Positions 23,260 to 32,322 of a stretch of DNA of 64,000 nucleotides are shown piece after piece. Numbering within the stretch: the first letter of the stretch is position 1; the number at the start of each line of letters is the position of its first letter. This DNA comes from a bacterium. Its GTDB lineage: Bacteria; UBP6; UBA1177. The translations under genes and the position numbers were made by a program. The stretch spans positions 1 to 64,000 of the forward strand of contig JAFYIZ010000044.1 in assembly GCA_017538365.1 (NCBI GenBank), written 5' to 3'. The notes below the pieces were generated by a model. That model was not told where the DNA came from, searched no databases, and saw only the letters and a list, made by a program, of their open reading frames with translations.

Positions 23260-25119
23260 TCAATTTCCAACGAGCGTACTGAGAAGAATTATGAAGACTC
23301 CGGCAAGCGATTCTCCGGCGATGATTCCGGAAGCCGCCGGAACTATGTATTCTTCCAAAGTTTTCTTTTTGTGCTCAATGAAAAGAACGATGAGCGCACC
23401 CAAGAACATCGAAAGCGAGTTCCAGAACGGAATGACGAACGAAAGTCCGATTCCCATCGATGACGGGATGTATTTAGCTGCTTTCGGGAACCACTTTTCG
23501 AGAAGCGGAATGATTATGCCGATCGCAACGCCGATTATCATCGCGATTTTAGCCGTTGAGTGAAGTGTCGAAAATCCCTGAGCAAGAAGGTCTGCGACTC
23601 TCGACCAGACCTGGGCTGCAGGAGCCGGGAAGTAGTCGCTTCCGAGAACATCAGGAGTCGGAACTATGAGATAAAATGCGGGAACAATGACTATCGTTCC
23701 GGCAAAAATGCCTATAAACTGCGCCAAAAACATCTTTCGCGGGTTTGCACCGAGAATGTAACCGGTTTTGAGGTCGGTGAGAAGGTCAGCCGAAGATCCC
23801 GCAATACCCGAAGTGATGGAAGCTGTCATAAGAGTAGTCACTTTGCTTCCCGGGCGCAGCATTCCGTAAAATGCCTGAGTTACCTGACCGAGCGCTCCGA
23901 CCGGAGTCGTGTCGGTTTCGCCTGTAGCGCGGCATGCAACGATCGAAAGGAAGAACGAAAGAATGACAGCAAGGACCGAAACCCATACCGGAATATCAAA
24001 CGCGAAAAGCATGATAAGAGCGATTCCCGTTCCGCCGACCAGAATGCCCCAGAAAAACCAGCTCATCGGAACTTCGACTTTCTCTATCTCGGTGAGCTCG
24101 CGTTTTTTGCGGGAGAAAAGGTCTTTAAGCGAAGCAAACGCCTTGAGCGCGACTTTCCACTGCATAAGGAACGAGGTAAATCCGGCAGAAACCATGACGG
24201 AAGCACCGAACCAGAGGCTCCAGCTGCTTATTCCGCGGTATCCCAGTTCTGTGATCGCGCCGATTTTTACCATATACGGAGCTAAAACTATATAGTTGAG
24301 TATCGCACCAAAGAGAATGCTCCAAGCCGTACGCCAGCCCATGATGCCGCCTGCTGCAACCATGATGAGGCTCGTTTCCATCGAAACGGTGTATTCTGCA
24401 AGTTTTTCACCGAAGACCGCGTAGGTATATTTTATCCATTCGAAAAAATCACGTATTACAGTGAGCACGGCGCCGCCAAGAGCAAATCCGAGCAGAGTGC
24501 GCGTCTGTTTTTTGCTTTCTTCACCGGCATAGAGGCTTTTAAGCGTTTCGGCAGTCGCAGTTCCAGACGGAAACGGCAGTTTTTCCATGTTTATCATCTG
24601 CTTTTTCATCGGTATCGCCATGACTACGCCCGCGATTCCCAGAAATACAGTCCACGCCGTGAGCACCCAGAAATTGAGATGCTGTCCTGTGATCAAAATA
24701 TATGCCGCGATCGCGCTGACCATCGTTCCGCCGGTCGTATAACCTGCGCTTGAAGCAGTTGATTTCATCGAGTTGTTTTCGAGAAGCGTCATGTCTGTCG
24801 TGAAAATTTTCGGGAAAAGGACGCGCAAAAGTTTCCAGATGCTGAATGAAAGAACGCACGCCGTGATCGTGACACCCAGTCCCCAGCCTGTTTTAAGACC
24901 GATGTAAAGGTTCGTGAGGCTCATGAGTCCGCCGATGATCATTCCCATGACGACTGCTCGGACAGTGAGCTGTTTCACGTCACCCTGATAAACGTTTTTC
25001 AGCCACCGGCGGTCATCTTCTTCGTACTGTTCTTCCAAAGTGAGCGGTCTTTTCGGAGCGACTTTTGCCGAAACGCCGTTTCCGGCAGAAAAATTTACGT
25101 TTTTGTTTTCTTCTGTCAT
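23260..25119 (-). CDS. OPT-family oligopeptide/metal-chelate transporter
   Basis: 619 residues with about fourteen to sixteen membrane helices. OPT features are the N-terminal cytoplasmic part ending LTVRAVVMGMIIGGLMSLTNLYIGLKTGWG, the NSMKSTASSAGYTTGG stretch, KLPFPSGTATAETLKSLYAGE, and SSADLLTDLKTGYILGANPRKMFLAQFIG. These transporters import small peptides, or in some clades siderophore-type metal chelates, using the ion gradient. Start ATG 25119 follows AGGGG. It is bounded by the coiled-coil protein upstream and the repeat lipoprotein downstream and appears to be a separate unit. Substrate not determinable from sequence. Confidence 0.93.
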   Translation of the reverse strand: MTEENKNVNFSAGNGVSAKVAPKRPLTLEEQYEEDDRRWLKNVYQGDVKQLTVRAVVMGMIIGGLMSLTNLYIGLKTGWGLGVTITACVLSFSIWKLLRVLFPKIFTTDMTLLENNSMKSTASSAGYTTGGTMVSAIAAYILITGQHLNFWVLTAWTVFLGIAGVVMAIPMKKQMINMEKLPFPSGTATAETLKSLYAGEESKKQTRTLLGFALGGAVLTVIRDFFEWIKYTYAVFGEKLAEYTVSMETSLIMVAAGGIMGWRTAWSILFGAILNYIVLAPYMVKIGAITELGYRGISSWSLWFGASVMVSAGFTSFLMQWKVALKAFASLKDLFSRKKRELTEIEKVEVPMSWFFWGILVGGTGIALIMLFAFDIPVWVSVLAVILSFFLSIVACRATGETDTTPVGALGQVTQAFYGMLRPGSKVTTLMTASITSGIAGSSADLLTDLKTGYILGANPRKMFLAQFIGIFAGTIVIVPAFYLIVPTPDVLGSDYFPAPAAQVWSRVADLLAQGFSTLHSTAKIAMIIGVAIGIIIPLLEKWFPKAAKYIPSSMGIGLSFVIPFWNSLSMFLGALIVLFIEHKKKTLEEYIVPAASGIIAGESLAGVFIILLSTLVGN

Positions 25120-25172
25120 TGAAACCCCTGATTTTCTAAAAAATGAAAGTTAAAAAGAGATTTTCGATGGAA

Positions 25173-28100
25173 CTAATCCTCTGAATCTCCGCTGTCCTTC
25201 GTGTCTTCGATGAGAGCAAGGACTCTGAGATAGTAAGCGCTCTTCGGGCTGAGTTCCTTTCTGAGCTTGATGAGGATTTTCTTCGCCGCACTTACGTCAC
25301 CTGCCTGAAGGTCTGCATAAGCTCTGTCGAACATTGCGGCAGCGGTCTTTTCGATTTCTTTGAGACCGTTCTGTGCAGACTTGCTGTTGGCATCAGCATA
25401 GAGAGCGTCAAAGAAGTATTTTCTGGCCTCGGCGATGTTTTCGTCTTTCAGAATTTCCATTCCCTGAGCGGCAAGAGCATCGGCTTTGACCGAGTTGAGC
25501 TGTTTCGTGTATGCGCTGTATTCGTAGTTTCTGTCTCTCTCTTCTTTGAATTCGCTTCCGCCTGCAAAAGAGATCGATTTTTCTTTGATGAGAGCGTCAA
25601 CCTTAGCCTTGTACTGCTTTTCTATGTTGTTTTTCGACTGCTCGTACTTAGCTTTTGCGGCTTCTTCACGCTTTTCGGCAGCTTTGAGGTTCGCTTCGTG
25701 AGCCGCTTTTCTCTTTGCGGCAGCCTTTTCCTGCTCGTCTTTCAGCGTGTCTGTCCTCTTCTCGGCAGCTTCGAGTTCAGCGCGTACTCTCGCCTCGTCT
25801 TTTCCTCTGTCGGCAATCATCTTTTTCGAGCTGCTTTCAAGCTGCGCGATTTTTGCATTTATCGCTTTTTTGTCGGTCTCTGCTTTCTTTTCGTACTTCG
25901 CATAAACCGCCTGTTTCTCTTTTTCTATCGCGTTTTCGTTGGCGTCTTTCTTCTGCTCGATAGCGATTTCGATATCGTTTACCTTCTTTTCAGCGGCAGC
26001 CTTTTTGTTTTCGAGCTGCTGAGCGAGATTGTCTCTCGTCTTTTCTGCGTTTGCATCAGCCGTTTCGCGCTGTTTTTCAAGAGCTGCGAGCTGTTTTCTC
26101 TTTTCAGCCGAAGTCTTGTCGTAAGCAGCTTTTCTCTGTTTAGCCTTTGCGTTCCTTTCAGCTTCGCGTTTAGCGGCACGGCCTTCGATCTCTTTGATTT
26201 TATTAGCCTTGTTTGCGTTGATGGTAGCCTGTTTCTTTTTGATGTCCTTTTCGAAAGCGGCCTTTTCCTGCTCGACTTTCTTCATTTCGGCATTGAGAGC
26301 CTTCTTTTCTTCAGCTTTTTTAGCTTTGAAAGCCGCAGTTTCTTTCTTGATGTCAGCTTCGCCTTTCTTCTGCTCAGCGTCGATCTTAGCCTGCTCGGAC
26401 TTGTAGTTCTTCGAAATGGAAGCAGTCTCTTTTTCTATGAATTTGTCGTGACCGTCCTCGAAAGAAGCGAGATCTTTCGAAGCTGCAGCCTGATCTTTTT
26501 TTAGTTTCTGCCATTTCGGATCTTTTTCGTATTTTTCTACCTTATCCTGAATTTCGAACATCTGGGTTTCGATGGTTTCGACTTTTTTAGCGCGCTCAGC
26601 CTGACCTTTGCTGTAAGCCTGTTCAGCCTTTTCCTCGGCAGCGCCTCTTTCCGATTCGAACTTGCGCTCCGCATCTTCTCTCTTCTTGTCGAACTTTTCC
26701 TGATTTTTGCTGAGCTTTTCTTCCTGCTTGTCGTTGTAATCGCTGATTTCCGAGTCTATCTTGTCGAATTTTTCGGTATAGGAAGAGAGTTTTTTGTCAT
26801 ATTCCTCGAGCTGTTTGTTGAGATTCTCGGTATCATCATCGGCTTTCTTCTCGGCAGCTTCGAGGTCTTTTGAATCCTGAGCTTCGCCGTCAGCAATGAT
26901 TTTGTCGAACTTTTCAGATTCCTTCTGCTCTTCAGCCTCGAAATCCCCTTCCATCTTTTCAACTTCCTTGGAAAGTTTTTTGATCTGCTTTTCGAGATCT
27001 GAATTTGATTTTTCGAGATTCTGAATCTTGTCGTTATACTCTTTTTCGGCAGCTTCTATATCGGCTTTCGACTGTTTTTTGGTCTGCATGAGCTGTTTTT
27101 TGAGGTCTTTGCCGCCTTTTTTGTATTTTTCATCGATAGCGGCAATCTCAGCCTCGATCTCTTTCTGGTAAATCTCTTCAGCCGGTCTGTCGTCTTCAAG
27201 CTGTTTGTTCAGTTTTTCGATTTCTTTATCGGTCTTTTTGAGCTTGTCGCGGTAGATCGCGTCCATATTCTCGACATTTTCCCTGAGAGTTTCGAGCTTT
27301 TTCTGATGCTCGCGTTCCTGTTTTTTATCGGCTTTAGCCTGTTTTTTCTCGTCCTGCTCGAACTTTTCGGTAAGTTTTTTCTGTTCGTCGAGTTTGCCGT
27401 TCATCGAATCTTCGAGTTTTTTCATTTCGCCGTCGCGCCATACAGAAATGGTCTTCATCTCTTTCTTGACGCTCTTGAAAGCACGTCTCGCCTTGTCGTA
27501 TTCATCTTTTCCTGGCTCGTTGTAACGGCGTTTCTTGTTGGTTTCCTTAACGAACTGAAGCTCTTTGTAGCCTTTTTCTCTGAGGTCGAGATCCTTTCTT
27601 TCAATTTTGTTTACCGTTTCGACGGCTCTTGAAGCATCGCCGTTTTTGGTCATCGATTTCGCATCGTCGAGTGCCTGCATAACCTCGTCGACCGTGTCGG
27701 CCAGATTTACGTTTTCAGCCTTTCTGAAAAGGGAGGAAGCCTCTTTGCCTTTGCCTGCTTTGTATGCTTTGAACGCCGAGCGGAGAACTTCCTTTTTCTC
27801 TCTTTCGGTCATCTGCGGAGCTTCTTCCTTCTGCGGAGCTGCTTCTTCCTCGTCATCACCGCCTTCTTCACCGCCTTCGTTAAGATTGGAAAGCGCTTCC
27901 ATGAGTTTTGCCGCAACTTCGGAAGCAAAATCTTCTGCGTCGGTATCACTGCTTACATTGACATCCTGCTTTTTAGCGATTTTTCCGTTCTTGTCGAAAA
28001 TGTAAAGAACCGCCGTAAATCCTTCGTCATTCGCCTTTACGACAGGGAAAAGGACATACTGCGATTTTTTGACTTTTTTGGCTTCGTCACGAGCGCATTT

Positions 28101-28331
28101 AAGCTTTACGCCGCACTTTTTGAACTTGCCGGCAGCAGCCGAATCGATATCGGAAAGTTGTGCACCTTTCACGGTTTTGTAAAGAATTTTAAACTCTTTC
28201 GAGAGACTTTTCGCCATCGAAGCAGCGTCGTCTTCACCCGCAGCCGGAACAACCGCCATTTTGGGATCTGCAGCGAAAATAGAAAGAGAAACCAAAAGCA
28301 TAAACACGAAAAGAAAAGATTTTCTGAACAT
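25173..28331 (-). CDS. Large exported coiled-coil protein with C-terminal TPR-like repeats
   Basis: 1052 residues. A signal peptide (1-20, cut after IFAA) is followed by a small globular domain (about 22-150; KMAVVPAAGEDDAASMAKSL, QYVLFPVVKANDEGFTAVLYIFD) resembling the nucleotide-free CsgG/TolB-N type fold used to build periplasmic assemblies. An acidic EEGGDDEEEA linker and then some 700 residues of highly charged Lys/Glu coiled coil follow (about 255-940). The last about 100 residues look like two TPR units (ALAAQGMEILKDENIAEARKYFFDALYADA, FDRAYADLQAGDVSAAKKILIKL). A long periplasmic rod or scaffold is inferred. It has its own promoter with a flanking inverted repeat, and lies after rodA. 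Family not recognised. Confidence 0.85.
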   Translation of the reverse strand: MFRKSFLFVFMLLVSLSIFAADPKMAVVPAAGEDDAASMAKSLSKEFKILYKTVKGAQLSDIDSAAAGKFKKCGVKLKCARDEAKKVKKSQYVLFPVVKANDEGFTAVLYIFDKNGKIAKKQDVNVSSDTDAEDFASEVAAKLMEALSNLNEGGEEGGDDEEEAAPQKEEAPQMTEREKKEVLRSAFKAYKAGKGKEASSLFRKAENVNLADTVDEVMQALDDAKSMTKNGDASRAVETVNKIERKDLDLREKGYKELQFVKETNKKRRYNEPGKDEYDKARRAFKSVKKEMKTISVWRDGEMKKLEDSMNGKLDEQKKLTEKFEQDEKKQAKADKKQEREHQKKLETLRENVENMDAIYRDKLKKTDKEIEKLNKQLEDDRPAEEIYQKEIEAEIAAIDEKYKKGGKDLKKQLMQTKKQSKADIEAAEKEYNDKIQNLEKSNSDLEKQIKKLSKEVEKMEGDFEAEEQKESEKFDKIIADGEAQDSKDLEAAEKKADDDTENLNKQLEEYDKKLSSYTEKFDKIDSEISDYNDKQEEKLSKNQEKFDKKREDAERKFESERGAAEEKAEQAYSKGQAERAKKVETIETQMFEIQDKVEKYEKDPKWQKLKKDQAAASKDLASFEDGHDKFIEKETASISKNYKSEQAKIDAEQKKGEADIKKETAAFKAKKAEEKKALNAEMKKVEQEKAAFEKDIKKKQATINANKANKIKEIEGRAAKREAERNAKAKQRKAAYDKTSAEKRKQLAALEKQRETADANAEKTRDNLAQQLENKKAAAEKKVNDIEIAIEQKKDANENAIEKEKQAVYAKYEKKAETDKKAINAKIAQLESSSKKMIADRGKDEARVRAELEAAEKRTDTLKDEQEKAAAKRKAAHEANLKAAEKREEAAKAKYEQSKNNIEKQYKAKVDALIKEKSISFAGGSEFKEERDRNYEYSAYTKQLNSVKADALAAQGMEILKDENIAEARKYFFDALYADANSKSAQNGLKEIEKTAAAMFDRAYADLQAGDVSAAKKILIKLRKELSPKSAYYLRVLALIEDTKDSGDSED

Positions 28332-28370
28332 TTTTTTACCCTTTAAAATTCAATTAAATAAACAAAAACC

Positions 28371-28418
28371 GGCGGAAGTTAATGAAAAGAAGATTTTTTG
28401 TCAAAATTTTTTTCCGCC
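28371..28418 (-). promoter_or_regulatory. Promoter bracketed by an inverted repeat, for the coiled-coil gene
   Basis: On the minus strand TTGACA (28399-28404), 17 bases and TAACTT (28376-28381) form a good promoter 45 bases before the ATG at 28331. GGCGGAA (28371-28377) and TTCCGCC (28412-28418) are a perfect 7-base inverted pair that overlaps the -10 box and flanks the -35 box. It may be an operator or the remnant of a GC-bounded intergenic element. Confidence 0.55.
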
Positions 28419-28420
28419 GC

Positions 28421-29509
28421 CTAAGAATAAGAGCGGTGAAGGCTCACGTTATGCACCAGCCCCATCAGCAGCATGTTGAAAATGAGCGAACTTCCGCCGT
28501 ATGAAAACCACGGCAGCGGAATTCCGACGACAGGCAGAATTCCCGTAACCATACCGATATTGACAAGCACCTGAAGCCAGATGTGGGCGCAGGAACCGAC
28601 AAGAATCAGTGCCGAAAACTTGTCCTTGACCCTGCCGACAAGCAGAAGAATCCTTACAAGAAGCAGAAAATACAGAAAAAGAAGCAGCATAACGCCGAAA
28701 AAACCGAATTCTTCGGCATAGACGGAAAAAATGAAGTCTGTGTGGTGTTCCGGAATGAAACGGAGCATGTTCTGCGTACCGCGGTTGTAGCCTTTGCCGT
28801 GCAGTCTGCCGCTTCCTACCGCGATTATCGACTGTTTGATGTGGTACTGCGAAGTCTGGCTGAGTTCCTGCGATTCTTCTCCCAAAAGCATCGTTACAAG
28901 CGAAATTACACGAGTTTTCTGATAGTCGTGAAGCCCCCACATCCAAAGTATCGGAACGGAAACGATGATGAAAAGCAGAACGCCGATGAGCCATTTCCGG
29001 TTGATTTTTGTCGAAAGAATCATCGCGCACGAAACAGCTCCGACAAGGATTGCCGTACCCAGATCGGGTTCCTTGTAAATCAGAAAAACGGGAATGAATA
29101 TACCGAACGCTTCAGGCAGAATGTCGATAAGGTTGTAGCCGTCTTCAAGCGTCGGTTTGAGGTTAAACTGGTAAGCTATGAATAATATTACCGAAATTTT
29201 TGTCAGCTCGCTAACCTGAAAGTTCATGAATCCGATATCGAGCCACCTCTGCGCGCCGCCGCTCGTTTTTCCGATGAGAAGAACCAGAACCAGAAGAATT
29301 ATGTTTGCGAAATAAATCGGAATCGCCGCCCGCTCGAAAAGACGGAGATCGGAATACGAAACAAAAATAAAGACCGCCACGGCAAGCACGACCCAGATCG
29401 ACTGGATGTAAAACTTCGAAATAAGGGCGCTGCTGAGGGAAAGCAAGCCTAAAAAAAGTATGGCGGCAAGCGGAAGAATCAAAAGAATGTCTATCTTTTT
29501 TTGGGGCAT
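28421..29509 (-). CDS. rodA: Rod-shape peptidoglycan glycosyltransferase RodA (SEDS family)
   Basis: 362 residues with about ten membrane helices. RodA/FtsW signatures: SGGAQRWLDIGFMNFQVSELTKI, YKEPDLGTAI, KTRVISLV, the periplasmic QYHIKQSIIAVGSGRLHGKGYNRGTQ, and PEHHTDFIFSVYAEEFGFFG (RodA type, with the catalytic-region Asp/Glu context), ending LPWFSYGGSSL. It polymerises lipid II into glycan strands for the elongasome. GGAG precedes ATG 29509. It is divergent from the modular lipoprotein gene; no mreBCD or mrdA genes are in the window. Confidence 0.95.
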   Translation of the reverse strand: MPQKKIDILLILPLAAILFLGLLSLSSALISKFYIQSIWVVLAVAVFIFVSYSDLRLFERAAIPIYFANIILLVLVLLIGKTSGGAQRWLDIGFMNFQVSELTKISVILFIAYQFNLKPTLEDGYNLIDILPEAFGIFIPVFLIYKEPDLGTAILVGAVSCAMILSTKINRKWLIGVLLFIIVSVPILWMWGLHDYQKTRVISLVTMLLGEESQELSQTSQYHIKQSIIAVGSGRLHGKGYNRGTQNMLRFIPEHHTDFIFSVYAEEFGFFGVMLLLFLYFLLLVRILLLVGRVKDKFSALILVGSCAHIWLQVLVNIGMVTGILPVVGIPLPWFSYGGSSLIFNMLLMGLVHNVSLHRSYS

Positions 29510-29607
29510 TGCTCAGAACTCCGAACAAACAAAACAGGTACCGGATATATAGTTTTTGCGCAAATTTGTAAAATTATTCCCGGTTCTGCCGCAATTCACT
29601 TCAAAAT

Positions 29608-29637
29608 TTGCCTTTTTGTTTAATATTGTACTATAAA
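29608..29637 (+). promoter_or_regulatory. Candidate promoter for the modular lipoprotein
   Basis: TTGCCT (29608-29613), an 18-base spacer and TATAAA (29632-29637) lie 31 bases ahead of the ATG at 29669, in the divergent gap with rodA. Confidence 0.5.
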
Positions 29638-29668
29638 TGTTTTGTTGTTGTTCACGTTGGAGACAAAA

Positions 29669-32224
29669 ATGAAAAAAATTTTTTTATGTTTGCTGTTTTT
29701 CAGCATTTTATTTGTGATGATCGGCTGCGGAAATAAAAAATCCACTTCGATATATGATCTCAATGAAGAAGAAACTGAAGAAATCCGCGGTGATATTTAT
29801 ACCAAATGCTATCCTGACAAAACCTGTAACGGCGATTTGATCTGTGACAGAAGGTACAATATCTGCATAAGGGACTGTTCCAACTGCGACGGATTTGCAG
29901 AAGAAGAACCGGATGACGACACTCTTTCCATGTGCAACCCGAATCCGTGCCAAAGCATCGCAAATGCGACCGGAATCTGCACTATAACCGAAGACGAAAC
30001 TGATTTCGACTGTGAATGCAAACCTAATTATACTTGGAACAGCCAGGCAAAAACCTGCGACGCAGATTCCAAACACAACTACTGTTACGACCTTCCGGCA
30101 TACGCTAAATGGAATACTGTTTCATCCATCACACAGGTGTGGAACGGTGAGACATGGGTTCCTGACAACAAAGGAGTCTACGATACGACGCCGAGCACGA
30201 CAGAATGCCATTTCGTATGTGATGAAAACTATGAATGGAACGGAACTTCCTGCTATGCAGCCACAAAAACGGAAAACTGCACAGACCTTCCCGAAAACGC
30301 AATCTGGAATACTGTTTCACAAATCACCCAGACTTGGAACGGATATTCATGGACTCCGGACACCAAAGGATACTACAACCCCACTCCGAGCACCACTCAA
30401 TGCAGGTTCAAATGCAAAGACAAACACTTTTATCACGATGACAAGTGTGTGACACCATGCACCGAAGGTATCTGCAACATTCCGAATTCGACCGGTCTCT
30501 GCAATGCTTTAAGTTGGGACAAATACAACTGTGAATGTGAGGAAAACTATACTTGGAACGACTCGACACTGACTTGCGATGCAAATTCCAAAACTACGAA
30601 ATGCATAGGACTTCCCTCAAACGCAGCATGGAACATCGTGGCAAGCATAACTCAGGTATGGAACGGTACGGAATGGCTGCCTACGAATGAAAGCAGTTAC
30701 AGCGAGACATCAAGCACTACTGAGTGCAGATACAAGTGTAAAACCAACTATTCATGGGAAAATTCCGTTTGCACTCCGAACTCCAGAGTTACCGATTGCA
30801 CCGGACTTCCCGAAAACGCAAACTGGAACAACGGTTTAACCGTTACACAGACTTGGAACGACCCTGTTTGGACTCCGAGCGCAAACGGAAGCTACAGTAC
30901 AAATCCCGGCACAACACCCTGCACATTCCAGTGCAATGAAGATTATCACTGGGCGAATCCGAAGTGTGTATACAACCAGAGAACCGCTGACTGCACAGGC
31001 CTTCCTGCAAATGCACAATGGAATTCGGTTTCAAAAATAACTCAAACGTGGAACAACGGATGGACTCCGAATACGACAGGAAAATTCAACGCTTCTCCAA
31101 GCACCTCGGAATGCAGATTCAAATGCAACGACAACTATTTCTGGGACGGAACCAGATGCGCTGCAGATCAATGCAACCCCAAAATCTGCGACATACCTAA
31201 TTCAACAGGTGTCTGCATTTCGAAAGGAGCGAATAAACAAACCTGTGAATGCAACCCCGGATTTTACTGGTGGGACGACCTCGGCTGTACGGACAAAAAA
31301 CCGCTTTCATTAGGCAATATCTGCACCGGACAGAACAAGTGCTACAACAAAAACATGGAAATATCACCGTGTCCGGACGAAGGAGCCGATTTCTACGGTC
31401 AGGATGCTCAATATGCCGCACTCGGAAAATGCACACCGAAAAGTTTTACGGTAAAAACCGTTGCAGATCAGAATATAGTCGTCGACAACAACACCGGTCT
31501 CGAATGGCAGCAGGCCGCTCCGAGCCAGAAATATTCCTGGGAAAAGGCAAAAGACTACTGCAGCGGTCTTGTTTACGGCGGGCACACCGGCTGGCGTCTA
31601 CCGACACCGCAGGAATTCCTTACAATCATAGACAGCGGCAAGCACAATCTCGCTTTGGACGAAACATACTTCACCAATATGCCCTCAAATCAGCTGGCGC
31701 GTATGTGGACATCCAAAGAGGCTCCCGAGGATCCTGACATCGCTGTTGTCTTAAGTGTTTATTTCGGTTTTATCAACCGTAACGAAGAGTATCCCAAAAC
31801 AGATCTTCAAAATGTTATATGCGTTTGGGGCGATGAAATGCCGACAGGCTCTTTCACAACTTCAACTCTGGGAGACGACGATGAAGATGTCGTTATTGAT
31901 TCCACTACAGGACTAATGTGGCAGAAAACTGTCGAAACAAAAATCTGGAAAGATGCTCTTTACTACTGCGACAACCTGGATTATGCAGGATATTCCGACT
32001 GGAGACTGCCGAACAGAAACGAACTTGCGTCTCTTGTAAATTTTGATCTCTACCAACCGGCATCCGATTTCCCCGACATGCCGGAAGACGAATATTTCTG
32101 GACATCCTCCTACTTGTCAGGCGCAAGCAGTATTGCTGTAACCGTTGCTTCTCTTCAAGGTGTTTTCTACTTCCCAGTAAAAACAGAGCTGAGATCCGTC
32201 CGCTGCGTCAGAAACAACAATTAA
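29669..32224 (+). CDS. Large modular surface lipoprotein: EGF-like and Trp/Cys modules with two DUF1566 domains
   Basis: 851 residues. The ATG at 29669 has GGAGAC upstream and begins a signal peptide with lipobox MIGC (Cys20); the upstream in-frame TTG codons are not needed. Three EGF-like units (for example CNPNPCQSIANATGIC, CECKPNYTWN) alternate with five copies of a roughly 58-residue module of pattern C-x-x-LP-x-NA-x-WN ... ITQTWNG ... W-x-P ... STTECRFKC ... Y-x-W ... C. The C-terminal third holds two DUF1566 (Lcl-type) domains: DNNTGLEWQQ ... GWRLPTPQEFLTI and DSTTGLMWQK ... DWRLPNRNELASL. It is probably anchored in the outer membrane, surface-exposed and disulfide-rich, with an adhesion or carbohydrate-related role inferred. 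Confidence 0.88.
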   Translation: MKKIFLCLLFFSILFVMIGCGNKKSTSIYDLNEEETEEIRGDIYTKCYPDKTCNGDLICDRRYNICIRDCSNCDGFAEEEPDDDTLSMCNPNPCQSIANATGICTITEDETDFDCECKPNYTWNSQAKTCDADSKHNYCYDLPAYAKWNTVSSITQVWNGETWVPDNKGVYDTTPSTTECHFVCDENYEWNGTSCYAATKTENCTDLPENAIWNTVSQITQTWNGYSWTPDTKGYYNPTPSTTQCRFKCKDKHFYHDDKCVTPCTEGICNIPNSTGLCNALSWDKYNCECEENYTWNDSTLTCDANSKTTKCIGLPSNAAWNIVASITQVWNGTEWLPTNESSYSETSSTTECRYKCKTNYSWENSVCTPNSRVTDCTGLPENANWNNGLTVTQTWNDPVWTPSANGSYSTNPGTTPCTFQCNEDYHWANPKCVYNQRTADCTGLPANAQWNSVSKITQTWNNGWTPNTTGKFNASPSTSECRFKCNDNYFWDGTRCAADQCNPKICDIPNSTGVCISKGANKQTCECNPGFYWWDDLGCTDKKPLSLGNICTGQNKCYNKNMEISPCPDEGADFYGQDAQYAALGKCTPKSFTVKTVADQNIVVDNNTGLEWQQAAPSQKYSWEKAKDYCSGLVYGGHTGWRLPTPQEFLTIIDSGKHNLALDETYFTNMPSNQLARMWTSKEAPEDPDIAVVLSVYFGFINRNEEYPKTDLQNVICVWGDEMPTGSFTTSTLGDDDEDVVIDSTTGLMWQKTVETKIWKDALYYCDNLDYAGYSDWRLPNRNELASLVNFDLYQPASDFPDMPEDEYFWTSSYLSGASSIAVTVASLQGVFYFPVKTELRSVRCVRNNN

Positions 32225-32322
32225 ACAGTCACAGGCACTACTTTTTGCGCCGACTTGCAAGAAAAATGAAATAAATTTAATATGCCGCTTGTTTCTGGTT
32301 CGGTTTTTTGACGGAGGGTTAT

